Positions 1-9,019 of a stretch of DNA of 64,000 nucleotides are shown one piece after another (the stretch's first letter is position 1; the number at the start of each line of letters is the position of its first letter). The position numbers and the translations under genes are program-made. Source of the stretch: Dyella mobilis (GTDB lineage: Bacteria; Pseudomonadota; Gammaproteobacteria; Xanthomonadales; Rhodanobacteraceae); NCBI RefSeq assembly GCF_016904945.1, contig NZ_JADIKF010000038.1, forward strand, positions 292,241 through 356,240, in the 5' to 3' direction. The notes beneath the pieces were generated by a model. It saw only the letters and a program-made list of their open reading frames with translations. It did no database searches and had not been told where the DNA came from.

Positions 1-1004
1 TCCTGCTCGCCCGGCACGTTCACGTTGCGCCAGCGCGCGCCGGTGGACAGCACCACGGTCTTGGCTTTCAGCGAAGCGCCGCCGACCAGCTTCACTTCGA
101 TCAGGCCGCCGGGCTCGTCGGCCGGAATCAGTTGCTCGGCGCGTTGCAGGTTCATCACGTCCACGTCGTATTCGTGCACGTGCTGCTCCAGCGCCGTCGC
201 CAGTTTCGGGCCTTCCGTGTATGGCACGGAGATGAAGTTCTCGATGGCCATGGTGTCCAGCACCTGGCCGCCGAAGCGTTCCGCCGCCACGCCGGTGCGG
301 ATGCCTTTGCGCGCGGCATAGATCGCCGCGGCGGCACCGGCCGGGCCACCGCCGACCACCAGCACGTCGAAGGCCGGCTTGGCCTGGATTTTTTCGGCCG
401 CACGCTGGGCGGCGCCGGTATCCAGGCGCGCGGCGATCTGTTCGATCGTCATGCGGCCCTGGTCGAACGTTTCGCCGTTGAGGAACACGGTGGGCACGGC
501 CATCACCTGGCGCCGCTCCACTTCGTCCTGGAACAGCGCGCCGTCGATCGCCACGTGCTTGATGTTGGGATTGAGCACGCTCATCAGGTTAAGCGCCTGC
601 ACCGTGTCGGGGCAGCTGTGGCAGGACAGCGACATGAAGGTCTCGAACACGTACTCGCCTTCCAGCTGACGCACCTGCTCGATCACTTCCTGCGACACCT
701 TCGGCGGATGGCCGCCGACCTGCAGCAGGGCCAGCACCAGCGAGGTGAATTCGTGACCCATCGGAATGCCGGCGAAGCGCACGCTCACGTCGGTGCCCAG
801 GCGGTTGATGGCGAACGAGGGTTTGCGCGCATCATTGCCGTTCTGGCGAAGCGAGACGCGCTCGCTCAGCGAGGCGATGTCCTCGAGCAGTGAAAGCAGT
901 TCCCGCGACGAAGCGCCGTCGTCGAGCGAAGCCACCAGCTCGATCGGATGCACCACCTTTTCCAGATAGGCCTTGAGCTGGGTTTTCAAGTCGTTATCCA
1001 ACAT
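1..1004 (-). CDS. ahpF: Alkyl hydroperoxide reductase subunit F (C-terminal part outside window)
   Basis: AhpF is the FAD/NADH-dependent disulfide reductase that recycles AhpC in the cytoplasm. The start ATG at 1004 follows an AAAGGAG-type ribosome site. The protein opens [16 protein letters not shown], as AhpF does, and the N-terminal thioredoxin-like domain has its redox pair CHSC at residues 128-131. About 334 codons are present. The frame runs off the window at [15 protein letters not shown]...NVPGEQE, a point that in E. coli AhpF lies just before the second CxxC (C345/C348), so that catalytic motif cannot be checked here. It lies 154 bp downstream of ahpC on the same strand, the usual ahpCF order. 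The identification is secure and the gene is incomplete only because of the window edge. Confidence 0.95.
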   Translation of the reverse strand, partial: MLDNDLKTQLKAYLEKVVHPIELVASLDDGASSRELLSLLEDIASLSERVSLRQNGNDARKPSFAINRLGTDVSVRFAGIPMGHEFTSLVLALLQVGGHPPKVSQEVIEQVRQLEGEYVFETFMSLSCHSCPDTVQALNLMSVLNPNIKHVAIDGALFQDEVERRQVMAVPTVFLNGETFDQGRMTIEQIAARLDTGAAQRAAEKIQAKPAFDVLVVGGGPAGAAAAIYAARKGIRTGVAAERFGGQVLDTMAIENFISVPYTEGPKLATALEQHVHEYDVDVMNLQRAEQLIPADEPGGLIEVKLVGGASLKAKTVVLSTGARWRNVNVPGEQ

Positions 1005-1087
1005 GGCGATGTCTCCTTTGAAAGCTTGGGGGTGAGCGCCGCCGCATCCGCTCAGAGCGAATGACGGCGACGACTCGGGGATAAGGT

Positions 1088-1113
1088 GGGCCTGCCCGGG
1101 TGGGAGCAGGCCC
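1088..1113 (-). terminator. Hairpin between ahpC and ahpF
   Basis: GGGCCTGC at 1088-1095 pairs perfectly with GCAGGCCC at 1106-1113. There is no U-tract on either side. It sits in the 154 bp ahpC-ahpF gap, so it may stabilise the ahpC 3' end or attenuate read-through into ahpF. That role is inferred from position only. Confidence 0.35.
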
Positions 1114-1158
1114 GGTGCGGTTCGGCAATGGACACGAACCGCAAGGCGAAGCGAGGGA

Positions 1159-1722
1159 TTAGATCTTGCCGACCAGTTCGAGCGACGGCTTCAGGGTGGT
1201 GGCGCCTTCCTTCCACTTGGCCGGGCACACTTCGCCCGGGTGGGAAGCGACGTACTGGGCAGCCTTGACCTTGCGCAGCAGCTCCGAAGCGTCACGGCCG
1301 ATGCCGTTGTCGTGGATTTCGCACAGCTTGATCTGGCCTTCCGGATTGATCACGAAGGTGCCGCGCAGCGCCAAGCCCTCTTCTTCGATCATCACTTCGA
1401 AGTTGCGGGTGATGGTGCCGGTGGGGTCGCCGACCAGCGGGTAGTTCACTTTCTTGATCGCGTCGGAGGTGTCGTGCCAGGCCTTGTGCGAGAAATGCGT
1501 ATCGGTCGAGACGCCGTAGATCTCCACGCCCAGCTTCTGGAATTCGGCGTAATGATCAGCCAGGTCTTCCAGCTCGGTCGGGCACACGAAGGTGAAATCA
1601 GCCGGGTAGAACACCACCACGGACCACTTGCCCTTCAGGGTGGCATCGGTGACTTCGATGAACTTGCCGTCCTTGTAAGCGGTGGCCTTGAACGGTTTGA
1701 TTTCAGTGTTGATCAGCGACAT
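1159..1722 (-). CDS. ahpC: Peroxiredoxin AhpC (alkyl hydroperoxide reductase subunit C)
   Basis: This is a typical 2-Cys peroxiredoxin, 187 residues, the normal family length. It reduces H2O2, organic peroxides and peroxynitrite in the cytoplasm and is recycled by AhpF. The peroxidatic cysteine is C47 in FTFVCPTE and the resolving cysteine is C166 in EVCPAKW. The N-terminus [16 protein letters not shown] matches the enterobacterial AhpC class. The gene is first in an ahpC-ahpF unit and diverges from katB, 343 bp away. An OxyR-like site lies in that gap, so peroxide induction is likely. Nothing is missing. Confidence 0.98.
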   Translation of the reverse strand: MSLINTEIKPFKATAYKDGKFIEVTDATLKGKWSVVVFYPADFTFVCPTELEDLADHYAEFQKLGVEIYGVSTDTHFSHKAWHDTSDAIKKVNYPLVGDPTGTITRNFEVMIEEEGLALRGTFVINPEGQIKLCEIHDNGIGRDASELLRKVKAAQYVASHPGEVCPAKWKEGATTLKPSLELVGKI

Positions 1723-1957
1723 CGGTAACTTCCGCTTTGGTGGTGGATGATGGGTCTAAAGATAGAGGCCTTGACAGGAAAGAGCCAATCGATTGTCGGG
1801 ATGGCTTTGATAAACGCAGCCTATCGATCCTCGAATCGCCCTAAAAGCGGCTAGGCCATCGCCCTTCAAGCCTGTGGGCGAATGCCTACTTACCGCCCAC
1901 GACGCGAGACGCGAACCGCGCCACGACGCGCTTTGCCGGCATGGGTGCACTCGCGGC

Positions 1958-1994
1958 ATTGAAACCTTCTATCAGCGTGATGCGAACAATCTAT
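1958..1994. promoter_or_regulatory. OxyR-like binding site between ahpC and katB
   Basis: The sequence ATTG-N7-CTAT-N7-ATGC-N7-CTAT matches the known OxyR pattern ATAG-N7-CTAT-N7-ATAG-N7-CTAT at 13 of 16 fixed positions with exact 7-base spacing. It ends 71 bp before katB. A second, poorer half-match (ATAA at 1810-1813, N7, CTAT at 1821-1824) lies nearer ahpC. I infer that OxyR controls katB, and perhaps ahpC, from here. The rest of the 343 bp gap (1723-2065) shows no convincing gene. Confidence 0.55.
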
Positions 1995-2065
1995 TAGACG
2001 GTCGCACGACCGGCCGTCGCTAATGGAGGTGCCGCTGCGCACTCATTTCATCACCAGGAGATTTC

Positions 2066-3601
2066 ATGAAAACGACAACGAGCCTCGCAAGGAAGTCGAT
2101 ACTGCTTGCGCTAAGCCTGAGTACCGCCTTGGCGGTCAGCGCACAGGAACGCCTGACCACCGATGCCGGCGCACCGGTGGGCGACAACCAGAACTCGCAA
2201 ACGGCCGGCCCCGACGGCCCGGTGTTGCTGCAGGATTCGCACCTGATCGAAAAACTGCAGCGCTTCGACCGCGAACGCATTCCCGAACGCGTGGTGCATG
2301 CGCGCGGCACCGGTGCTTTCGGCGTGTTCACGCCCACGGCGGACATCTCCGCGCTGAGCAAGGCCAAGGTATTTACGCCCGGCACCGACACCCCGGTGTT
2401 CGTGCGCTTTTCCACCGTGATGAACTTCCGCGGCTCACCCGAACAGGCCCGCGATCCGCGCGGCTTCGCCACCAAGTTCTACACCCAGGAAGGCAATTGG
2501 GATCTGGTCGGCAACAACATCCCGATCTTTTTCATTCGCGATGCGATCAAGTTCCCCGACTTCGTGCACGCCAACAAGCCCAGCGCGGTAACGGGCGTGC
2601 AGGATCCCAACCTGGCGTTCGACTTTTTCGCGCATGCGCCGGAAGCCACCGCCGTGCTGACGCGCCTGTATTCCTGGGAAGGCATGCCCGACTCCTATCG
2701 CCACATGGACGGCTTCGGCGTGCATGCGTTCAAGCTGGTCAATGCCAGGGGCGAGGTGCACTTCGTCAAATTCCACTGGGCGAGCCAGCAGGGCCTGCAC
2801 AGCTTGCGTCCGCAGGAAGTGCCCGCCTCGATCGCCAAGGACTGGAACCACTACACCAACGATTTGTACGGCGCGATCAAGGCCGGCGAGTATCCCAAGT
2901 GGGACCTGTATATCCAGGTGCTGGATGCCAAGGACCTGGCCCGCTATGACTTCAACGTGCTGGACGACACCAAGGTCTGGCCGGGCATTCCGGAAGAGAA
3001 GATCGGCACCATGACGCTCAACCGCGTGCCGGACAACTTCTTCGAAACCACCGAAGAAGTGGCCATGGCTCCTTCGCGCATGGTGCCCGGCATCGAAGCG
3101 TCGGCCGACCGCATGTTGCAAGGCCGCCTGTTTGCCTATGCGGACACGCAGATGTATCGCCTGGGCGCCAACTTCCAGAGCATTCCGGTGAACCGCCCGT
3201 TGGTGCCGGTGCACAACGAAGACCAGGACGGCGCGATGAACGTCGGCCATCGCACCGGCGAGGTCAACTATGAACCGTCGACCCTGCATCAGATTCCGGA
3301 AGATCCGGATGCACGCCTGGTGGAAACGGCGCTGTCTGGCACGACGCAGCAGAAGGCCATTGCCAATCCGCGCAATTTCGAACAGGCCGGCGAGTTTTAC
3401 CGCGCACTGTCTGCGCAGGAGAAAGCGGACCTGATCACCGCGCTCAGCGCCGACTTGGGCCAGGTCACCAATGACCAGAACAAGTACGCCATGTTGTCGT
3501 ATTTCTATAAAGCCGATCCGGACTACGGCACGCGCATGGCCAAAGCGGTCAAGGCCGACGTGGCCCGCGTAAAGGCGGCCGCCGCGCAATTGCAGGATTG
3601 A
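2066..3601 (+). CDS. katB: Monofunctional heme catalase, exported (KatB type)
   Basis: Dismutates H2O2 to water and oxygen. The protein has 511 residues, the size of small-subunit catalases. The first ~26 residues (MKTTTSLARKSILLALSLST, then ALAVSAQ) form a Sec signal peptide, so the enzyme is likely periplasmic. The catalytic His is H78 in FDRERIPERVVHARG, the distal Asn is N151 in VGNNIPIFFIRD, and the proximal heme ligand is Y358 in RLFAYADTQ. The following gene encodes a membrane-anchored ankyrin protein, the same order as katB-ankB of Pseudomonas aeruginosa, where AnkB supports full KatB activity; I therefore use the symbol katB. An OxyR-like site lies upstream. Family assignment is very secure; the subclade symbol is an inference. 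Confidence 0.95.
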   Translation: MKTTTSLARKSILLALSLSTALAVSAQERLTTDAGAPVGDNQNSQTAGPDGPVLLQDSHLIEKLQRFDRERIPERVVHARGTGAFGVFTPTADISALSKAKVFTPGTDTPVFVRFSTVMNFRGSPEQARDPRGFATKFYTQEGNWDLVGNNIPIFFIRDAIKFPDFVHANKPSAVTGVQDPNLAFDFFAHAPEATAVLTRLYSWEGMPDSYRHMDGFGVHAFKLVNARGEVHFVKFHWASQQGLHSLRPQEVPASIAKDWNHYTNDLYGAIKAGEYPKWDLYIQVLDAKDLARYDFNVLDDTKVWPGIPEEKIGTMTLNRVPDNFFETTEEVAMAPSRMVPGIEASADRMLQGRLFAYADTQMYRLGANFQSIPVNRPLVPVHNEDQDGAMNVGHRTGEVNYEPSTLHQIPEDPDARLVETALSGTTQQKAIANPRNFEQAGEFYRALSAQEKADLITALSADLGQVTNDQNKYAMLSYFYKADPDYGTRMAKAVKADVARVKAAAAQLQD

Positions 3602-3603
3602 CA

Positions 3604-3746
3604 GGGACGCTGCGTCCCAGAGGGCGCCACGTCGATCGCGGCATCGATCTCGATGCGATCGGCAGCACCAAGGATGGTGGGCGCGAACCGGTGCACGTTC
3701 CGACCCGGTTCGCCCATGCCGGACTCGATCGGATGTCGAGTCCGGC
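3604..3746 (+). other. Cluster of hairpins in the katB-ankB gap
   Basis: Directly after the katB stop there are four successive inverted repeats. GGGACGC/GCGTCCC (3604-3618) is perfect. GATCGC..ATCGA/TCGATGCGATC (about 3634-3660) is bulged. A bulged GGGCG..GAACCGG/CCGGTTCGCCC spans about 3679-3715. A perfect 11-bp stem at 3718-3728/3736-3746 (GCCGGACTCGA) has a 7-base loop. None has a U-tract. They probably act as an mRNA-stabilising or attenuating element between the two cistrons, or are REP-like repeats. Function is inferred. Confidence 0.5.
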
Positions 3747-3839
3747 GCAACGAGCAAGTGCAGGCACGCACACGTGGCACAAGGATGTGCCGCACGGGAG
3801 GGCAACCTCCAGGGACTTTTTTTTTCAAGGGAGTTAAAC

Positions 3840-4484
3840 GTGACTTACCGTATCGCCCGCACACGTCGCTGGATCATCGCCGGCGTGCTGCTGATGAGCC
3901 TTTTGACTTACGCGGCCTATCTGTGCTCACCCGCGTTGCGCATGCAGCTGCACGGCCGTCAACTCGACGAGCTTTCCCAGGTGCAGCGAGTGGATGCGCA
4001 TCGCTACGACCAATCCTGGTTCGATGCCGCACGGCTGGGCCGCGTGGATATTCTGCAAGCCCTGCACGAAGCGCAGTATCCCATCGACAGCCGCACCTCG
4101 AGCGGATACACCGCCACGATTCTCGCCGCCTACGACGATCACCCCGAAGCGCTCGACTATCTGCTTGGCGCGGGCGCCGATGCCTGCCAGCAGGACCGCA
4201 GCGGCAATACCGCCTTGATGGGTGCCTTGTACAAAGGCAACCTGGTCGTCGCAAGGCGACTGCTGGCTACGCGCTGCCCCGTCGATCAAATCAACAACGC
4301 CGGCGAAACCGCGTTGTCGTTCGCCGCACTGTTCGGCCGCCAGGACATGATGCGCGAGCTGGTTGCGCGCGGCGCCGATCCCAATCACGCGGATATCCAC
4401 GGAGACACGCCGTTGGCGGTAGTCATGAAGCAAGGCAACGGCGATTCGGCCACCGTGTTGCGGCAACTGGGCGCTCGACGCTAG
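3840..4484 (+). CDS. ankB: Membrane-anchored ankyrin-repeat protein (AnkB-like)
   Basis: 214 residues if translation starts at GTG 3840, chosen because AAGGGAG stands 6 bases upstream. A hydrophobic segment near residues 10-30 (RWIIAGVLLMSLLTYAAYL) anchors or exports the protein. About four ankyrin repeats follow (for example NNAGETALSFAALFGRQDMM and HADIHGDTPLAVVMK). It stands downstream of katB. In P. aeruginosa the equivalent AnkB is needed for full periplasmic catalase activity, so a scaffold or protective role for KatB is likely by analogy. The 238 bp gap to katB holds strong hairpins, so the two genes may be expressed unequally. An upstream in-frame ATG at 3774 has no ribosome site. Confidence 0.8.
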   Translation: MTYRIARTRRWIIAGVLLMSLLTYAAYLCSPALRMQLHGRQLDELSQVQRVDAHRYDQSWFDAARLGRVDILQALHEAQYPIDSRTSSGYTATILAAYDDHPEALDYLLGAGADACQQDRSGNTALMGALYKGNLVVARRLLATRCPVDQINNAGETALSFAALFGRQDMMRELVARGADPNHADIHGDTPLAVVMKQGNGDSATVLRQLGARR

Positions 4485-4593
4485 CGCCTGTCAGCACTTA
4501 TCCGACCTTGGCGAGGGAACAATCCGATGGCGAATGTCATGCGTACTCCGTAACCTCGTCGCATCGTGAGACTTTCCTACAAGGGTGACCTGC

Positions 4594-5466
4594 GTGCAAA
4601 AAGTTCAGCACACCATCGGCGAAGCGCCTATCGCCGCCACCGTGTATCTACCCGCTAAAGAAGGGAAATATCCGGTCGTCGTACTTTGCCATGGTTTCTG
4701 CGGCGTGCAGGATCTGCTGCTGCCGCAGTTCGCCGAAGCATTCGCGCACGCCGGCTATGCCGCCGTCACCTTCGATTACCGCGGTTTCGGCCGCAGTGGC
4801 GGCGACCCAGGGCGACTGGTTCCCGCGCTGCAGATCGAGGACATCCTCGAGGTGGTGCGCTGGGTGCGGACCAGGGAGGAACTCGATGGCGAGCGCATCG
4901 GCCTGTGGGGTACCTCGCTGGGCGGCGGGCACGTCATGGGTGCGGCGATGCGAACCGAAGACATACGTTGCATCGTCAGCCAGCTCGCTTTCGCCGATGG
5001 CAAACAGGTGGTTGCCGGCGCGATGTCACACGAAGAGAAACTCGCCTTTGCCGATACGCTGGAACGCATGCAGGCAAAAAAAGAAAGCACCGGCAGGGAG
5101 ACCATGGTTTCGCTTCCGCGCGTGCTCAGCGACGAGCAGTCCAAAGCTTTCTACGAAAAGTACCGCGCCGATCACCCCTCGCTGGACATCAAGATTCCTT
5201 TCCTCACGGTGCGGGAGATGTTCCGTTATCGGCCGGCCGAGACGGCAGCACAGGTCACCTGCCCTACGTTGGTGATCGTTGCGGGCAGGGACAAGGTCAA
5301 CCCGCCCGAGCAAGGCATCGCCCTCTACGAAGCCTCGGCGGCAGCGGAAAAAGCCCTGCACGTGGAAGAAACGGCCACTCACTACGATCTATATGAAGGC
5401 GACCACTTCGATCGCGCGGTCACGCTTCAACTGGATTGGTTCGAACGCCATCTGCGCAACCGCTAG
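4594..5466 (+). CDS. Alpha/beta hydrolase, cytoplasmic
   Basis: About 290 residues with a complete alpha/beta-hydrolase core. The oxyanion segment is LCHGFCG near residues 31-37. The nucleophile elbow is GTSLGG with Ser about 108. A DYRGFGRSGG stretch follows strand 4, and the likely catalytic His is in EGDHFDRA near the C-terminus. There is no signal peptide. The start is ambiguous: GTG 4594 has AAGGGTG at good distance, while GTG 4585 would add three residues. The family resembles dienelactone-hydrolase/acyl-esterase-like enzymes of unknown substrate. The neighbouring Rieske oxygenase is convergent, so no operon links them. Substrate cannot be told from sequence. Confidence 0.85.
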   Translation: MQKVQHTIGEAPIAATVYLPAKEGKYPVVVLCHGFCGVQDLLLPQFAEAFAHAGYAAVTFDYRGFGRSGGDPGRLVPALQIEDILEVVRWVRTREELDGERIGLWGTSLGGGHVMGAAMRTEDIRCIVSQLAFADGKQVVAGAMSHEEKLAFADTLERMQAKKESTGRETMVSLPRVLSDEQSKAFYEKYRADHPSLDIKIPFLTVREMFRYRPAETAAQVTCPTLVIVAGRDKVNPPEQGIALYEASAAAEKALHVEETATHYDLYEGDHFDRAVTLQLDWFERHLRNR

Positions 5467-5470
5467 GTTT

Positions 5471-6553
5471 TCACGAAAGCGATTGGCGGTAGACGCGTCG
5501 AACGATCTCGTGAAAGTGATGTACGGCATTTTCGCGTAACGGATTCAACCGCCCCGCTTCATAGGATCCGGAAGCCAGGCCGCGCTGCACGTCTTCGCAG
5601 ATCGTGACGTCTTCGTCCTGCACTTCGTCGCTGAAGGCGATGTCTTTGGCACGCCGCGCCTGGGCTTCCTCGCTGCCGTCGGGCGCGTAATAGAAATCGA
5701 ACTCGACGCGGCAGCGATCCACGCCAAGCGGCAGCACGCGATTGGTCTGCAGTCGCCCGGGCAGGATGTTGAGCATGGTGTTGGGATACAGGAAGTAATA
5801 CAGCGCCTCGCCGCTGCCGTACAGGTCGGAGGCGCTTTCCAGCGGGCTGTACTGGAACGAATACCACTCGGCGGCTTCGGTAATGTAGCTGCGGTAATCG
5901 AGCAGGCTGTTCAAGCCGGGATGAATGTGCGGTACGTGGTAACCCTCCAGGTAGTTGTCCACGTATACCTTCCAGTTGCAACGCACCTCGTAGCTGATGC
6001 GCCGATGAAATTCGTAGCCGTGCAGCGAGCGCTGCGGCCCAAGGCGTTCGTCGATACCGGCAACGAACGCCTCGAATGGCGGCGCTTCGCCGATGGCGAT
6101 GAACACCAACCCCTGCCAGACGTGCACGCGCACCTCGGGCAGACGGATATCCGCCGGATTGAAATCCGGCGTGCGGCCCATTTCCGGTGCGCCGCGCAGC
6201 ACGCCGTCCAGGCCGTAGGTCCAGCCGTGGTAGCGGCAGCGCAGGTTTTGCGCGCCCTTTCCGTCGCAGCTGGCGATCGGTCCGGCGCGGTGCCGGCATA
6301 CGTTGTGAAAGGCGCGAATCGTCGCCTCATCGCTGCGCACCACCAGCAAAGGCAGGCCGGCGATTTCCGTCACCACGTGGTCGCCGATGCCGGAAAGTTG
6401 CGATTGGTGGCACACCAGCTGCCAGCTGCGCGCAAAGATGGCCGAGGCATCCAGCGCATCCATGCGTGCATCGGTATAGAAGCGCGCCGGCAAGGTCACT
6501 GCATGATCGAGCGTTTGAGAAACCAGCACATCGGCGGAAAGCAGCTCAGTCAT
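5471..6553 (-). CDS. Rieske non-heme iron oxygenase, alpha subunit
   Basis: 360 residues from ATG 6553 (MTELLSADVLVSQTL). The Rieske [2Fe-2S] motif is C86-x-H88 ... C106-x2-H109 with the exact 17-residue spacing (VCRHRAG ... CRYHGW). The catalytic domain has the mononuclear-iron signature YLEGYHVPHIHPGL with His ligands about 206 and 211. The layout fits ring-hydroxylating dioxygenases and the related quaternary-amine demethylases (choline/carnitine/glycine-betaine type). No beta subunit, ferredoxin or reductase gene is adjacent, so electrons must come from a distant partner. The gene converges on the hydrolase and ends 4 bp from it. Substrate is unknown. Confidence 0.88.
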   Translation of the reverse strand: MTELLSADVLVSQTLDHAVTLPARFYTDARMDALDASAIFARSWQLVCHQSQLSGIGDHVVTEIAGLPLLVVRSDEATIRAFHNVCRHRAGPIASCDGKGAQNLRCRYHGWTYGLDGVLRGAPEMGRTPDFNPADIRLPEVRVHVWQGLVFIAIGEAPPFEAFVAGIDERLGPQRSLHGYEFHRRISYEVRCNWKVYVDNYLEGYHVPHIHPGLNSLLDYRSYITEAAEWYSFQYSPLESASDLYGSGEALYYFLYPNTMLNILPGRLQTNRVLPLGVDRCRVEFDFYYAPDGSEEAQARRAKDIAFSDEVQDEDVTICEDVQRGLASGSYEAGRLNPLRENAVHHFHEIVRRVYRQSLS

Positions 6554-6661
6554 CAGGCGGATCTCGCAGCGGCGATACCCGAGTATTTCGCGATTGCAGC
6601 GCGATGCATAGGGGCTTGCGCGGGATCGGCCGATCGACGCGCCCGCCATTCAGCCGCCAAC

Positions 6662-8866
6662 TCAGATTTGCAGGTGCCCCGGCCGCGATGCGGCCTGCGC
6701 GCCGGATTCGCTGTCCTGCAGGCTGCGAATCAGCAATCGATAGGTATCCCTGCCGGCCGCCTTGGCCACATAGAGTGCTTCGTCCGCCAGTTTCATCAGC
6801 ACATCGTCCGACACGGCGCCCTTGCACCACACCGCGCCGATGCTCATGCACACGTCCACGTTGCCGGTTCCCACCGCCACCGCCACGTGCAATCGCTCCC
6901 ACAGGGAATGCACGAAGGCGTCGGCGCTGCCTTCGTTGGCGAGGTTGTCGCTGAGCACCACGAATTCGTCGCCGCCGATGCGCGCCACCACTTCGCCCTC
7001 GCGCACCAGCCGCTGCAGGGACTGGCCGACCTGGGACAGCACCATGTCGCCGGTGGCGTGACCGTGGGAATCGTTGATCGATTTGAAATTGTCGATGTCC
7101 ACCAGCGCCAGCAACACCGGCTTGCCGAACTGCACGCACTGGCGCAGTACGCTGGAGATGCGCTCGTTGAAGTAGCGCCGGTTGGAAAGCCCGGTCAGCG
7201 AATCCTGGTGCGCCAGTCGCAGCAGTTCACGCTCGACGTTCTTGATGTGGGTGATTTCGGTGGTGAGCGCATACAGGCCGCGCATGCGGCCTTCGGCATC
7301 GCGGTCCGGCACGTAGTGCGCCTGGAATTGCAGCAGCCGCCCGCGGTATGTGGCCTCGTATTCGAACATCACCGATTCGCCGGCGTAGGCACGCTTGAGA
7401 TAGGTCTTCAGCCGCTCGTACAGAAGCTCGCCGCGCACTTCGCGCATGGTCTTGCCGATCATTTGCGCGGGCGTCTCGCCGGACACCTGCTCCACGAAGC
7501 GATTGACGTAGGTGTAGCGCTCGGACATGTCCACGCGCGCGATCACGGCCGGCACGTTGTCGGCGATGGTGCGCAACTGAGCCTGGCTTTCCTGCAGCGC
7601 CTGCTCGACCAGTACGCGCTGGGTCACGTCGCGGCCGGTGTAGATGATTTCCGTGGTGCCGTCGTTATCCGGGCTGGCTACCAGCCGCGCGAAGGCCTCG
7701 ATCCACACATAGTGGCCTTCCTTGTGTTGCAGCCGATAAGTGGCCGTGACGGTACCGCCTTCGGCACGCAAGGTGGCCACGACATCGGCGATGCGTTCGC
7801 GGTCGTCGGGGTGGATCAGGTCCTGGCGCGGCTTGGTGAATTCGCTCACTTCCCAGCCCAGCAGCTCCCTGATCGACGGCGACACATATTGGCGGTCGCC
7901 GTTGGGCCGGATGCGCATTACCAGGTCGCCGCTGTTGTCGGCCAGCATGCGGTAGCGCAACTCGCTTTCGCGCACGCGCGCCTGCAGGCGTTCGTGCTCG
8001 GCCAGCGCCAGCGCCACGGGCAAGGCGACCAGGCAGGAAACACCGATAAACACCTGCGCCATCACGATCCGCAGCTGGGGCGTGGCGTCGTGTACGAGGT
8101 TGAACGGGCCGATATCCAGCATGGTGGCCGCAGTGGTGATCAAGGCCACGATGGCCATGCCGATCACCAGGCCCGCAAAGCGATGGCGGAATACCAGCAG
8201 CAATAGCGGCGGATACACCATGAACAGCAGCGGGAAGCGCGACATGCAGAACACCGCGGCCGTGGTCAGTGCCAGCAGCGACAGATCGCGCATCAGGCGC
8301 CACGGGCGGCCGAACGGCTCGGAGAGCTGCCAACCCTTGGTCACCACGATCAGCGAAGTGCTGCCGGCAATCACCATGCCCAGGAAATGCGAGCGAAAAA
8401 GCGAGTTGAAGGTTTCCCAGAAGGCGAGCGTCGGCCAGAAATGCTGCGCCGAGGCGACCCCGAATGTGCACGCCCCGCAGGCCACCAGCGCGCTGATCAA
8501 GCCGACCCGGGCGACATTCATGAAGCGCGTGTGCGAGTTGATCTTCGGAAAGCGGCTGCGGATCGCCACGCTGACCAGCAGCGCTTCCAGCATGTTGCAC
8601 AGGCCCAGCAGCACCGATGCCACGAAGGGATCGCCGAGCAACTGCTTGGCGGCCAGGAAACCCAGAAAGCCGCTGATCAGCAGCGGCCGCGCCTGCGACA
8701 GCGGCTTGCGCACCAGCGGGCCGACCATTGCGCCGTTGACCAGCCACAACGACGTCGGGCTGTGGGTGGCGCGTGCCAGCATGATCGAGTACAGCGCCAA
8801 GCCGCCCGTCAGGGCAAACAGGGCAATGCACTGCCACACTCTTTCCGGGTAATGCCGGAAAAACAT
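6662..8866 (-). CDS. Membrane sensor diguanylate cyclase (MASE1-like, PAS, PAS, GGDEF)
   Basis: 735 residues from ATG 8866, which has AGGGG 7 bases upstream; a longer frame to 8941 lacks such a site. Residues ~1-270 form a multi-span membrane sensor resembling MASE1. Two PAS domains follow (~290-410, with NSGDLVMRIRPNGDRQYVSP; ~420-535, with DMSERYTYVNRFVEQ). The C-terminal GGDEF domain has DSLTGLSNRRYF, LVDIDNFKSINDSHGH and an intact GGDEF, so it should make c-di-GMP from GTP. The position of the product-inhibition RxxD motif reads REGE, so feedback inhibition may be weak or absent. It stands alone; the stimulus is unknown. Confidence 0.9.
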   Translation of the reverse strand: MFFRHYPERVWQCIALFALTGGLALYSIMLARATHSPTSLWLVNGAMVGPLVRKPLSQARPLLISGFLGFLAAKQLLGDPFVASVLLGLCNMLEALLVSVAIRSRFPKINSHTRFMNVARVGLISALVACGACTFGVASAQHFWPTLAFWETFNSLFRSHFLGMVIAGSTSLIVVTKGWQLSEPFGRPWRLMRDLSLLALTTAAVFCMSRFPLLFMVYPPLLLLVFRHRFAGLVIGMAIVALITTAATMLDIGPFNLVHDATPQLRIVMAQVFIGVSCLVALPVALALAEHERLQARVRESELRYRMLADNSGDLVMRIRPNGDRQYVSPSIRELLGWEVSEFTKPRQDLIHPDDRERIADVVATLRAEGGTVTATYRLQHKEGHYVWIEAFARLVASPDNDGTTEIIYTGRDVTQRVLVEQALQESQAQLRTIADNVPAVIARVDMSERYTYVNRFVEQVSGETPAQMIGKTMREVRGELLYERLKTYLKRAYAGESVMFEYEATYRGRLLQFQAHYVPDRDAEGRMRGLYALTTEITHIKNVERELLRLAHQDSLTGLSNRRYFNERISSVLRQCVQFGKPVLLALVDIDNFKSINDSHGHATGDMVLSQVGQSLQRLVREGEVVARIGGDEFVVLSDNLANEGSADAFVHSLWERLHVAVAVGTGNVDVCMSIGAVWCKGAVSDDVLMKLADEALYVAKAAGRDTYRLLIRSLQDSESGAQAASRPGHLQI

Positions 8867-9019
8867 ATCTGACCCCTGAGCCCTGACCCTGCCGGAATGG
8901 CGACGGGTCCCCATCGCCCAGCAAAGCAAAACTCCTGCCAATGATCCGCAAGACGCCCCCCTCCGGGCGTTTGCTATAGATACATCAGCCAGGGTACTCC
9001 GTCACGCCGTCTTCACGCA

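Noticed and set aside
1810..1824. Second OxyR site for ahpC
   Set aside because: Only the first ATAA-N7-CTAT half is good; the second half does not match.
5921..8206. 761-codon plus-strand frame across the Rieske and cyclase genes
   Set aside because: His/Arg/Ala-rich shadow with no domain; both minus-strand genes have complete catalytic motifs.
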